Counted from the first letter of the stretch, positions 25,584-34,028 are shown. The stretch: DNA of 64,000 nucleotides from Bacteroidota bacterium (GCA_023386585.1 JAEWJM010000030.1:62001-126000); one strand, 5' to 3'. Program-made: numbers and translations. The notes: generated from the letters alone by a model not told the origin.

Positions 25584-26915
25584 ATGCCGCATACCGAATT
25601 TAAAATGCCCCGGCTGGGCGAAAGCATTTCCGAAGCGACCATCATCAACTGGATGAAGTCGGTTGGAGATTTCATTTCTGCAGAAGAAACCCTGCTTGAA
25701 GTCGCCACCGACAAAGTGGACAGCGAAGTGCCGTCACCTGTAAGCGGCATCATTACCGAAATTCGTTTCGGAAAGAATGATGTTGTAAAAGTAGGCGAGG
25801 TGCTGGCATTGATCGAGGCGTCTGACGAGGCGTCTCAGAGTTCGGCGCAAAAGGCGCAGGGAGAAGTTCACGATCCTGGTCAAAGTCCACAGCCCAGCCA
25901 TCAGCCATCAGCCATCAGCGATCAGCGATCAGTTGCCAGTAAAGAAAGCCCTGCACCCGGTGCCTTGCGTCCAGTGCCGAACTCCGACGCCTTCCTTTCG
26001 CCGCTGATCATTTCGATCGCGCAAAAGGAAAACCTGTCGCTTGAAGAGGTTCAGTCCATTCCAGGTTCGGGCGCTGACGGACGTATCAGGAAAAGCGATG
26101 TTTTCAATTACCTGAAGAACCGGAAATATCCCTTGAAGCGCCCAGCCGTCAGCGCCCAGCCGTCAGCTTCACTTTATCCGAAACCAGCGATCGCTTTTAC
26201 CGAGGGCAAGGACCGCATCGTTGAAATGGACCGCATGCGCCGGATGATTGCCGATCACATGGTGTATTCGAAGCAAACTTCGCCGCACGTGACTTCCTAC
26301 CTTGAGGTTGATGTGACCAATTTGGTGAAATGGCGAAATGCAGAAAAGGAAAATTTCCTGCAAAAGCATAATGAAAAATTGACATTCACGCCCATTTTCG
26401 TCAATGCGGTTGCACGTGCTATTGCCGATTTCCCAATGATTAACGTATCGGTTGACGGTAAGAATATCGTTGTTCATTCGGATATAAATATCGGGATGGC
26501 GACTGCCTTGCCAACCGGAAACCTGATCGTTCCTGTCGTGAAAAACGCCGATCAAAAGGACATGCTGGCGCTCGCTTCCGAAGTCAACCGCCTCGCTGAA
26601 AGTGCGCGGACAAACAAGCTGTCGCCCGACGACATAAAAGGCAGTACCTTTACGATATCGAACGTTGGGACATTCGGCAGCCTGATGGGAACGCCGATCA
26701 TCAACCAGCCGGAAGCGGCAATTTTGGCTTTCGGGATCATAAAAAAACGTCCGGAAGTAATCGAGACCGAGAACGGCGATGAGATCGCGATCCGAAGCAT
26801 GATGTTCCTTTCGCTTTCGTTTGACCATCGGGTAATCGACGGTTTCCTTGGCGGCTCTTTCCTGCGCCGCGTAGGCGATTACCTTGAAAATTTTGACAAC
26901 AACACAACAATCTGA
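25584..26915 (+). CDS. 2-oxo acid dehydrogenase E2 (dihydrolipoamide acyltransferase), probably branched-chain
   Basis: 443 residues: lipoyl domain at 1-80 with the lipoylated Lys44 (EVATDKVDSEVPSP), a Pro/Ala/Ser-rich linker at ~90-130, E1/E3-binding domain at ~135-175 (FLSPLIISIAQKENLSLEEV, GRIRKSDVFNYL), a second linker at ~180-200, and an acyltransferase domain with the catalytic SLSFDHRVIDGFLGG. It transfers branched acyl groups to CoA. Both linkers are encoded by heptanucleotide repeats. Linkage with ilvE and the fused E1 supports a branched-chain substrate. No E3 gene is nearby. Confidence 0.93.
   Translation: MPHTEFKMPRLGESISEATIINWMKSVGDFISAEETLLEVATDKVDSEVPSPVSGIITEIRFGKNDVVKVGEVLALIEASDEASQSSAQKAQGEVHDPGQSPQPSHQPSAISDQRSVASKESPAPGALRPVPNSDAFLSPLIISIAQKENLSLEEVQSIPGSGADGRIRKSDVFNYLKNRKYPLKRPAVSAQPSASLYPKPAIAFTEGKDRIVEMDRMRRMIADHMVYSKQTSPHVTSYLEVDVTNLVKWRNAEKENFLQKHNEKLTFTPIFVNAVARAIADFPMINVSVDGKNIVVHSDINIGMATALPTGNLIVPVVKNADQKDMLALASEVNRLAESARTNKLSPDDIKGSTFTISNVGTFGSLMGTPIINQPEAAILAFGIIKKRPEVIETENGDEIAIRSMMFLSLSFDHRVIDGFLGGSFLRRVGDYLENFDNNTTI
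25890..25979. repeat. Heptanucleotide repeat inside E2 linker 1 coding sequence
   Basis: CAGCCAT, CAGCCAT, CAGCGAT, CAGCGAT, CAGTTGC units at 25896-25937, then CCCTGCA, CCCGGTG, CCTTGCG, TCCAGTG at 25949-25976. The period is 7 nt, so the peptide repeats only every three units. Left-half sequence (GCGCAGGG at about 25855) may also belong to it. Confidence 0.65.
26139..26170. repeat. Heptanucleotide repeat inside E2 linker 2 coding sequence
   Basis: Units CAGCCGT, CAGCGCC, CAGCCGT, CAGCTTC with a 7-nt period encode part of the second flexible linker (RPAVSAQPSASLYP). Confidence 0.6.
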
Positions 26916-26917
26916 TT

Positions 26918-28000
26918 ATGAATTACACTATTAAAGAAAACATCGTTCCAACAAACCGCGCCGCAACTGTCGATATAAACAACATCGCAATGGGCCTCGA
27001 ATTCACCGACCACATGTTTGTGTGCGATTATGAGAACGGAACCTGGAACAATCCGCGCATCGAACCTTTGCGGCTTATCCCGACGCATCCTGCAGCCATG
27101 GCGCTTCATTATGGCCAGGCGATTTTTGAAGGATTGAAAGCAACGATGGGCGCGGATTCAACTCCGATTCTTTTCAAACCGGAGGAAAATGCGAAACGAC
27201 TCAACTTCAGCGCCGACCGGATGGGAATGCCTGCATTTCCGGAAGAGCTTTTTGTTGAAGGGTTAAAAAGACTTGTAGATGTCGACCGCGAATGGGTGCC
27301 GTCCAATGAAGGAAGCGCTTTATACCTCAGGCCGTTCATGTATGCCGACGAGGCGTTCATCGGAATGCGCGCCGCGAAGAAGTACAAGTTTATCATTTTC
27401 GCAACGCCGTCGGGGCCGTTTTTCTCAAAGCCGATCAAGCTCTACGCAGAAACGCAATACATCCGTGCGGCGGTAGGCGGAACAGGTGAGGCAAAAGCAG
27501 CCGGAAATTACGCAGCAGCGATTAAACCTACCGAAATGGCAAAAGCCAACGGTTACGATCAGGTTCTTTGGCTTGACGCGCGCGATTTTGAATTTGTGCA
27601 GGAAGCCGGAACCATGAACATATTTTTTAAGATCGACGGCAACTTTATAACGCCGAATCTTTCCGGAGCCGTGCTTAACGGAATTACGCGGTTGAGCGTT
27701 ATCCAACTTCTCCGCGATAAAGGGTTTGAAGTCACCGAACGTCCGATTTCGATGAAGGAAGTTGTCGCCGCTTTTGAAAACGGCACGCTCGAAGAAGCTT
27801 TTGGCGTTGGAACAGCGGTTTCGATCGCTCCCGTTGAGGAGATTGGATATAAAGACATCAAGATTAAATTGCCGGCAAATGCTCCGGTTGGAAAGGACGT
27901 CAAATCAACTCTTGACGCGATCAAGATGCAGAAGATCGAGGACAAGTTTGGCTGGACCGTACCCGTGGAAAGTTACCACGAGCAATCGAGCCAGAGCTGA
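26918..28000 (+). CDS. ilvE: Branched-chain amino acid aminotransferase
   Basis: 360 residues, class IV PLP aminotransferase (MALHYGQAIFEGLKATMGAD, LYLRPFMYADEAFIGMRAAK, AKAAGNYAAAIKPTEMAKAN, EFVQEAGTMNIFFKIDGNFI, GVGTAVSIAPVEEI). It swaps amino groups between Leu/Ile/Val and their 2-oxo acids, the substrates of the dehydrogenase encoded on either side. It begins 2 nt after the E2 stop. Confidence 0.95.
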   Translation: MNYTIKENIVPTNRAATVDINNIAMGLEFTDHMFVCDYENGTWNNPRIEPLRLIPTHPAAMALHYGQAIFEGLKATMGADSTPILFKPEENAKRLNFSADRMGMPAFPEELFVEGLKRLVDVDREWVPSNEGSALYLRPFMYADEAFIGMRAAKKYKFIIFATPSGPFFSKPIKLYAETQYIRAAVGGTGEAKAAGNYAAAIKPTEMAKANGYDQVLWLDARDFEFVQEAGTMNIFFKIDGNFITPNLSGAVLNGITRLSVIQLLRDKGFEVTERPISMKEVVAAFENGTLEEAFGVGTAVSIAPVEEIGYKDIKIKLPANAPVGKDVKSTLDAIKMQKIEDKFGWTVPVESYHEQSSQS

Positions 28001-28030
28001 ATAAAAGGCCTTTAGTGACTTTTGGGTTAT

Positions 28031-28107
28031 GATGCGCAGCCCGGGCAGCAGCGGCATCCTTTTGCTGAGCCTTCGCGGCGAAAGCAAAAGATACAGCGAA
28101 TGACCGG
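28031..28107 (-). repeat. REP-like GC-rich interspersed repeat, copy 3 (inverted)
   Basis: Reverse complement of the 5571 family: GCGGCATCCTTTTGC, a GCCTTCGCGGC hairpin, GCAAAAGATACAGCG. It fills most of the spacer between ilvE and the E1 gene. Confidence 0.8.
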
Positions 28108-28170
28108 AAATGACTGCCCTAAACAAATTGAATGGTTGGCGGACACCCGTTGACAGAGAATAAAACGAAT

Positions 28171-30231
28171 ATGGTGTTGGAGAAAACATTGAATAAAACG
28201 ATACTGGAACAGGCCTTTAATACAATGGCGACCGCGAAAGCGATGACCGAATTGTACGAAGAGAATTTCAAGATCGTATCGAAATATGTGCATGCGACTT
28301 CACGCGGGCACGAAGCGGTTCAGATTGCGCTTGCAATGCAACTTTTGCCGCAGGATTACGCGTTTCCCTACTATCGCGACGATGCGATGATGCTTGGAAT
28401 CGGAATGCGGCCGTATGATTTGATGCTTCAATTGATGGCAAAGCGCGACGATCCGTTTTCGGGTGGCCGGACGTATTATTGCCATCCGAGCCTTCGCGAT
28501 GCGGATAAGCCAAAGATTCCACACCAATCGTCGGCGACGGGAATGCAGGCGATTCCGGCAACCGGCGCTGCGATGGGATTCCGGTACAAAGAAAGTATTG
28601 GGATTGCCGACCAAAATCCTGAAAACCCGGTCGTGGTGTGTTCGCTTGGCGACGCATCGGTGACGGAAGGCGAGGTTGCCGAAGCTTTCCAGATGGCGGC
28701 GCTGAAGCAACTTCCAATATTGTACCTCGTGCAGGACAATGGTTGGGATATTTCGGCGAATGCCAGGGAAACGCGCGCGCAAAATGCATTTGATTATATA
28801 AAAGGCTTTCACGGAATTGAAGCAGTCAGCATTGACGGCGCTGATTTTACGGAATGTTATGTTGCGCTGCAGTCGGTTTTGGAGAAGATTCGCACCGAGC
28901 GCAGGCCGTTCCTGGTTCATGCAAAAGTTCCGCTTCTGAATCATCACACTTCCGGGGTTCGGATGGAATGGTACCGCGATGATCTTGACGAGGCGCGGTC
29001 GCGTGACCCTTTTCCGGTGCTGATTCGGCAAATGCGGGATTCAGGATTTGCAGACGATGAAATTGACAAATTGATCGAAAGCGCAACCGCCGAAGTCAAA
29101 TCGGATTTCGAAAGGGCACAAGTTGCGGAAGATCCGCAGCCTGAAGATTTGTTTACCCATGATTTTGCACCTACTCCAGTGACCGAGGAAACCGGCGAGC
29201 GCAATCCACAGCGTGAAGATAAGGTTGTAATGGTGGACTGTGCGCTGTTTGCCGTCGAAGAGCTGATGCGGAAACACAAGGAGTGTTTGTTATACGGACA
29301 AGACGTTGGCGGGCGGTTGGGCGGTGTTTTCCGTGAGGCGGCGACATTGGCGCAAAAGTTTGGCGACGAGCGCGTGTTCAATACGCCGATCCAGGAAGCG
29401 TTTATCGTTGGTTCTACGGTTGGCATGTCGGCCGTCGGGCTGAAGCCGATCGTTGAGGTACAGTTTGCCGATTACATCTGGCCGGGACTGAACCAGTTGT
29501 TTACCGAGGTCAGCCGCTCGTGTTACCTGACTAATGGCAAATGGCCTGTGTCGATGATATTGCGCGTGCCGATTGGCGCTTATGGCAGCGGCGGCCCGTA
29601 CCATTCGTCGTCGGTTGAAAGCGTGCTGACCAACATACGCGGGATCAAGATCGCCTATCCGAGCAACGGTGCCGATTTGAAAGGCTTGCTGAAATCGGCT
29701 TACTACGATCCGAATCCGGTGGTGATACTGGAGCACAAAGGACTTTACTGGTCGAAGGTGAAAGGAACCGAAGCCGCACGGGTAAACGAGCCGAGCGAGG
29801 ATTATATGCTTCCTTTCGGGAAAGCCAATGTCGTGCAGGAAATCTGGCCACAGGATGAGAAGGAGACGATTTCGGTCATCACCTACGGAATGGGAGTGCA
29901 TTGGTCGCTGAATGCTTCTGCAGAAATGCGAGAAAGCGTTGAAATCGTCGATTTGCGGACCCTTTATCCGCTCGACGAGGAAACAATTGTTAGATCGGTG
30001 AAAAAGGCCAGAAAATGCCTTATTGTAACCGAGGAGCCCGTAAATAATTCATTTGCGCGAAGCCTTGCGGGAATGATACAGGAAAAATGCTTTAAGTTTC
30101 TCGATGCGCCTGTGATGGTGATCGGATCGGAAAACCTGCCGGCGATTCCGCTGAATGCGACGTTGGAGCAAACGATGGTTCCGTCGGCGGAGAAAGTGAA
30201 GGCGAAAATGGTGGAGCTTTTCGGATATTAA
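28171..30231 (+). CDS. Fused E1 alpha/beta of 2-oxoisovalerate (branched-chain) dehydrogenase
   Basis: 686 residues in one chain. The alpha half (1-~330) has SRGHEAVQIALAMQL, YYRDDAMMLGIGM and the thiamine diphosphate motif GDASVTEGEVAEAFQMAALK closed by VQDNGWDIS. The beta half (~350-686) has LYGQDVGGRLGGVFREA, FNTPIQEAFIVGSTVGMSAV and RVPIGAYGSGGPYHSS. The fused form is usual in Bacteroidota. It decarboxylates branched 2-oxo acids and hands the acyl group to E2. ATG 28171 is preferred; an in-frame ATG at 28132 would add 13 poorly fitting residues. Confidence 0.94.
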   Translation: MVLEKTLNKTILEQAFNTMATAKAMTELYEENFKIVSKYVHATSRGHEAVQIALAMQLLPQDYAFPYYRDDAMMLGIGMRPYDLMLQLMAKRDDPFSGGRTYYCHPSLRDADKPKIPHQSSATGMQAIPATGAAMGFRYKESIGIADQNPENPVVVCSLGDASVTEGEVAEAFQMAALKQLPILYLVQDNGWDISANARETRAQNAFDYIKGFHGIEAVSIDGADFTECYVALQSVLEKIRTERRPFLVHAKVPLLNHHTSGVRMEWYRDDLDEARSRDPFPVLIRQMRDSGFADDEIDKLIESATAEVKSDFERAQVAEDPQPEDLFTHDFAPTPVTEETGERNPQREDKVVMVDCALFAVEELMRKHKECLLYGQDVGGRLGGVFREAATLAQKFGDERVFNTPIQEAFIVGSTVGMSAVGLKPIVEVQFADYIWPGLNQLFTEVSRSCYLTNGKWPVSMILRVPIGAYGSGGPYHSSSVESVLTNIRGIKIAYPSNGADLKGLLKSAYYDPNPVVILEHKGLYWSKVKGTEAARVNEPSEDYMLPFGKANVVQEIWPQDEKETISVITYGMGVHWSLNASAEMRESVEIVDLRTLYPLDEETIVRSVKKARKCLIVTEEPVNNSFARSLAGMIQEKCFKFLDAPVMVIGSENLPAIPLNATLEQTMVPSAEKVKAKMVELFGY

Positions 30232-30873
30232 GGGCTATAATTATAACGGGTTAACCACAAATTAGCGCCAATTTGGTCGTTGCAAAGCGGCATTTTTTAT
30301 CGATTGGCTTTGTAACCATTGATACTCTATCCCTACCTAAAGGGTACATGAAACTGGCCGTTGGCTGCCCTTCGATACCGTCGTCAAAATCGGAGTATAA
30401 CGTCCTAAACTAACTATGCAGTTTAATAAATAGCTCCTGACATATTTATATGCAAGCCTGTCCCGAAACATTAAAGGCTTATGAAAAAATGGCGCCGGAT
30501 GTAGGCCTGAATCCGGAATTGTATCCGGCTTGTTAACGTGTTGTTGCGCGACTGTTGCGGGAATATCCGTGTTAAATATTTGTCGCTCTGCTTCGAAGTC
30601 TGGAGACTTCGAAGAGCGGCTGATCCGGTATAAATAACTATAAGCAGTTTCTAAAAAAGCAGCAGACTTGAGTGGCTCATTAGAAGCTAATCCGGCTCTC
30701 CATTTAAGTTTTTTTGCATCTACTTGTTTTGCCGGTTTTTGAAATGCTTCCTGCGGTCGCGTCCCAAAAGCTGCAAAAACTACGCGGCTGCTGCAAAAAG
30801 CTTTTTATTGCGATCCGGGCTATTGTGAGGTGTACCATTTGTTTCACGGTTCTCCAACGACAAGCAAATAAAA
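30232..30873. other. Gene-free stretch with a perfect palindrome and a degenerate REP-like block
   Basis: I see no convincing coding frame on either strand in this 640-bp stretch; reading frames are short and unlike the neighbours in codon use. It contains the 24-nt palindrome at 30591-30614 and GC-rich sequence at about 30765-30822 ending GCGATCCGGGCTAT, which resembles the end of the REP-like family. It may be remnant mobile-element DNA, but nothing identifiable remains. Confidence 0.5.
30591..30614. repeat. Perfect 24-nt inverted repeat (11-bp arms)
   Basis: CTTCGAAGTCT-GG-AGACTTCGAAG. The flanks CGCTCT and AGAGCG extend the symmetry with a 3-nt bulge. It could be a cruciform, a REP-type element or part of a lost transposable unit. 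Confidence 0.85.
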
Positions 30874-30899
30874 AAAACCGCAAGTTCGTTTGCGGTTTT
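30874..30899 (-). terminator. Intrinsic terminator for the DUF4136 gene
   Basis: AAAACCGCAA/TTGCGGTTTT stem around a GTTCGT loop, 13 nt downstream of the minus-strand gene, with further A residues (T in the RNA) beyond. Confidence 0.85.
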
Positions 30900-30912
30900 A
30901 AATATTGACGAT

Positions 30913-31449
30913 TCATTTTTTCTTGTCGGCTCCCGGCGGATATTGTGCCAGGATCTTGTCGACGAATTCTTTGATCCGTTGGTCTTTGTCACCCGAATTT
31001 TCAGTCAGGATTCCGACACCTTCACCTTGCCAGACGAGTTCTTTTTTCGTAGCGTCGATTAGGTCGATGAACAGGCTTCCTTCGGTGTTGGTGTAAACAG
31101 AAGTGGTTCCGCCCCACATCCACGGGCTCCATCCCCAGCCGAAGCCGTAACCCCAGCCGTTGTTGTTCACATTCACCTGATCGGTCGATTTTGTAAAGAA
31201 GTTGACCAGCAGGTCGGGATTCTCACTTTTGGTAAATCCTTTTGCGGTCATTGCCTCTTCAATTGACCTCAGGATCCGTTTTTTGTCAAGGTCGGAGATT
31301 TCCACCTTATCGATTCCGTTTTTAAAGAACGCATACGTTTTGTATCGTCCAAAATCAGCTTTTTTATCGTAATCGCTCGCGACGCGAACCGAAGAGCAGG
31401 AGGCGAGTACGAAGAGCAGCAACACCGGCAATAATTTGATTGTTTTCAT
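30913..31449 (-). CDS. DUF4136 lipoprotein
   Basis: 178 residues. Lipoprotein signal with lipobox (LLLFVLASCSSVRVAS), then the DUF4136 pattern (VASDYDKKADFGRYKTYAFF, DLDKKRILRSIEEAMTAKGF, NPDLLVNFFT, GWSPWMWGG, GSLFIDLIDATKKELVWQGE). Outer-membrane-associated protein of unknown role. It stands alone with its own terminator. Confidence 0.92.
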   Translation of the reverse strand: MKTIKLLPVLLLFVLASCSSVRVASDYDKKADFGRYKTYAFFKNGIDKVEISDLDKKRILRSIEEAMTAKGFTKSENPDLLVNFFTKSTDQVNVNNNGWGYGFGWGWSPWMWGGTTSVYTNTEGSLFIDLIDATKKELVWQGEGVGILTENSGDKDQRIKEFVDKILAQYPPGADKKK

Positions 31450-31541
31450 AATATGTTTTTATTGTTTTTTAACGGAATTACGCAATAGTGCCAACAACTT
31501 TTAAGTGAAATGATATTGATATTGGGGCGCTATGTCATAGC

Positions 31542-31712
31542 TTAAAATTTATTTTCTTTCTTTTCTTTGAAATTCTTTACGATAGCTATGATATTTAAAA
31601 CAATTGATGCGACCAGCAATATCCCTTTCAGGTAAAGGTTTTCGATGAACATCGCAACCGGCAACAAACCGGTTCCCATGATCATCAGCGATATGCTGTT
31701 CAGCTTCTGCAT
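31542..31712 (-). CDS. Small 56-residue membrane protein downstream of hutU
   Basis: ATG at 31712 lies 3 nt beyond the hutU stop. The predicted protein starts MQKLNSISLMIMGTGLLPVA and has two hydrophobic segments (about residues 7-22 and 30-46, LKGILLVASIVLNIIAIV) and a lysine-rich cytoplasmic end (KNFKEKKENKF). Tight spacing behind hutU, a clean membrane topology and no shadowing gene support real coding. Function unknown; I see nothing in it that would bind histidine or urocanate. Confidence 0.7.
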   Translation of the reverse strand: MQKLNSISLMIMGTGLLPVAMFIENLYLKGILLVASIVLNIIAIVKNFKEKKENKF

Positions 31713-31715
31713 TCG

Positions 31716-33710
31716 TTATAAATTTTCGAGGATGCTATCGTCAACAATATTTGGGATGGTGACCTTGAGTAAAGGTTGCGTTTCCATTGCCCGTTTTATT
31801 GCGAAAATCGCCTCGTCGTTCCTGGCCCAGCTTCGGCGGGAAATCCCGTTGTTCACATCCCAGAAAAGCATCGAACGAAGGCGCTTTTTAGCGTCGCCCG
31901 ACCCATCAAGAACCATACCGAAGCCACCGTTGATTACTTCGCCCCAGCCGACTCCTCCGCCGTTGTGAATCGACACCCAGGTTGCTCCACGGAAACTATC
32001 GCCAATGACGTTTTGGATCGCCATATCGGCAGTAAAACGTGATCCGTCGTAAATGTTGGAGGTTTCGCGATACGGCGAATCCGTTCCCGACACATCGTGA
32101 TGGTCGCGGCCTAAAACTATATTTCCGATTTCGCCCTTTGCAATCGCTTCGTTAAATGCTTCGGCAATTTTCGTCCGGCCTTCGGCATCAGCGTAGAGTA
32201 TGCGAGCCTGCGAACCAACGACAAGCTTGTTTTGTTGCGCACCTTTGATCCATTGGATATTGTCTTGCATTTGCTGGCGTATTTCATCCGGGGCTGAGGC
32301 CGCCATTTCCTCGAGTACACGTAAAGCGATGGCGTCGGTTTTTTCGAGATCTTCCGCTTTGCCTGATGTACAAACCCAGCGGAACGGCCCGAAGCCATAA
32401 TCGAAACACATTGGCCCGAGAATATCCTGAACATAACTCGGATACCTGAAATTGATTCCGTCTGCGGCCATAACATCGGCGCCGGCCCGCGAACATTCGA
32501 GCAGGAAGGCATTCCCGTAATCGAAGAAGTAAGTTCCTTTTGCCGTATGCCTGTTGATGGCTGCGGCATGCCTTCGAAGCGATTCCTGTACTTTCTCACG
32601 GAATTTTTCGGGCTGCTCTGCCATCATCAGCTTTGCTTCTTCGAATTCGATTCCGGCCGGATAATAACCACCCGCCCAAGGGTTGTGCAGCGAAGTCTGA
32701 TCGGAGCCGAGATCGACGTAAATGTCCTGTTCGTACAACTTTTCCCAAACGTCGACTGCGTTTCCGAGGTAGCCAATTGAAATGGTTTCTTTGTTTTCTT
32801 TTGCCGATTTTATACGTGACACCAGCTCGTCGACATCGGATATGACTTCATCGACCCAGCCTTGCGAGTGGCGGGTCTGAACCGCTTTCGGATTAACTTC
32901 GGCGCAAACGGTGATGCAGCCGGCAATATTTCCTGCTTTTGGCTGTGCGCCGCTCATTCCGCCCAGCCCGGAAGTTACAAAAAGCTTCCCTGCAAGGCCT
33001 TCTCCCTGTTTTGCTATTTTTCTGCCTGCGTTGAGTACGGTTATCGTTGTCCCGTGAACGATGCCCTGCGGCCCAATGTACATATAGCTGCCGGCGGTCA
33101 TTTGGCCGTATTGTGTCACGCCCAATGCGTTAAAACGCTCCCAATCGTCGGGTTTTGAATAATTCGGGATCATCATTCCGTTGGTCACGACGACTCGTGG
33201 TGCGTCTTTATGGGAAGGGAAAAGTCCCATAGGATGGCCGGAATAGATGGTAAGTGTCTGCTCATCGGTCATTTCCGACAGGTATTTCATCGTCAGCAGG
33301 TATTGCGCCCAATTCTGAAAAACGGCGCCGTTCCCTCCGTAAGTGATCAGTTCGTGCGGATGCTGTGCGACTGCATAATCGAGATTGTTCTGGATCATCA
33401 GCATGATTGCCTTAGCCTGTTCCGATTTTCCGGGATAGTCGGATAGCGGCCGTGCGTACATCCGATAATCCGGACGAAGCCGGTACATGTAAATTCTTCC
33501 GTAGGTGTTGAGCTCGTGCATGAATTCGGCAGCCAGTTCCTGGTGGTTTTCAGGTTCGAAATACCGCAATGCATTTCGGATTGCCAGCTTTTTTTCTTCT
33601 TTTGTCAGTATGTCCTTGCGTTTTGGCGCGTGATTGATATCCTGTTCGTAAGGTTTCGGCGCCGGAAGCGGTGTTCGGATTCCTGCCTGGATCTGTTCCT
33701 GAAAAGTCAT
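31716..33710 (-). CDS. hutU: Urocanate hydratase
   Basis: 664 residues from the ATG at 33710 (MTFQEQIQAGIRTPLPAPKP); the long form found in Bacteroidota, compared with ~555 in Proteobacteria. Signature segments: HPHELITYGGNGAVFQNWAQ, TSGLGGMSGAQPKAGNIAGC, DYGFGPFRWVCTSGKAEDL with the active-site Cys, and HNGGGVGWGEVINGGFGMV. It converts urocanate to imidazolone propionate in histidine breakdown, with tightly bound NAD. No other hut gene is in the window. Confidence 0.96.
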   Translation of the reverse strand: MTFQEQIQAGIRTPLPAPKPYEQDINHAPKRKDILTKEEKKLAIRNALRYFEPENHQELAAEFMHELNTYGRIYMYRLRPDYRMYARPLSDYPGKSEQAKAIMLMIQNNLDYAVAQHPHELITYGGNGAVFQNWAQYLLTMKYLSEMTDEQTLTIYSGHPMGLFPSHKDAPRVVVTNGMMIPNYSKPDDWERFNALGVTQYGQMTAGSYMYIGPQGIVHGTTITVLNAGRKIAKQGEGLAGKLFVTSGLGGMSGAQPKAGNIAGCITVCAEVNPKAVQTRHSQGWVDEVISDVDELVSRIKSAKENKETISIGYLGNAVDVWEKLYEQDIYVDLGSDQTSLHNPWAGGYYPAGIEFEEAKLMMAEQPEKFREKVQESLRRHAAAINRHTAKGTYFFDYGNAFLLECSRAGADVMAADGINFRYPSYVQDILGPMCFDYGFGPFRWVCTSGKAEDLEKTDAIALRVLEEMAASAPDEIRQQMQDNIQWIKGAQQNKLVVGSQARILYADAEGRTKIAEAFNEAIAKGEIGNIVLGRDHHDVSGTDSPYRETSNIYDGSRFTADMAIQNVIGDSFRGATWVSIHNGGGVGWGEVINGGFGMVLDGSGDAKKRLRSMLFWDVNNGISRRSWARNDEAIFAIKRAMETQPLLKVTIPNIVDDSILENL

Positions 33711-33756
33711 ATTGGTGATGTTAGATAACATTGCGTTAGGGATTGAGCGTTTGTTT

Positions 33757-33825
33757 GAGCTCTTTTTGCGGAGCCTCGGAGCGAAAAAGCGAGTGCGAAA
33801 GCCCGCCGCTTGCGGAACGCCGCAA
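33757..33825 (-). repeat. REP-like hairpin, degenerate copy
   Basis: CTTTTTGCGGAGC and GCGAAAAAG can pair around a short loop, followed by GAAAGCCCGCCGC. It lies between two minus-strand genes and may serve as a terminator for the DUF5522 gene. Similarity to the 54000 and 61820 repeats is partial. Confidence 0.45.
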
Positions 33826-34002
33826 TTATTTTCTCATTGTTCCTGTTTTTTTATCGAATCCGTACGGACAGTGCCTGCAGCCGCTGCGACAGCAATAGCC
33901 GCGGTCGAGGAGGTATTTTGCAGTAAAAACCTTGTAACCTTCGGGTGTGAGGTAATAATCAACACCTTCGATAAGCTTATTTTCGCTACTTTGCCCGTCC
34001 AT
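33826..34002 (-). CDS. DUF5522 family small cysteine-rich protein
   Basis: 58 residues starting MDGQSSENKLIEGVDYYLTP. The core EGYKVFTAKYLLDRGYCCRS followed by GCRHCPYGFDKKTG matches the DUF5522 pattern. Four cysteines (CC, then C..C) and one His could bind a metal, but this is inference. It lies upstream of hutU on the same strand with a 115-nt gap. Confidence 0.9.
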   Translation of the reverse strand: MDGQSSENKLIEGVDYYLTPEGYKVFTAKYLLDRGYCCRSGCRHCPYGFDKKTGTMRK

Positions 34003-34028
34003 TCTACAAAGCTAAAACATTAGGCGAA

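Noticed and set aside
29985..29998. Second copy of the paa operator (AACAATTGTTAG-like) in the E1 gene
   Set aside because: It lies inside coding sequence, lacks full symmetry, and no promoter is nearby; probably chance.
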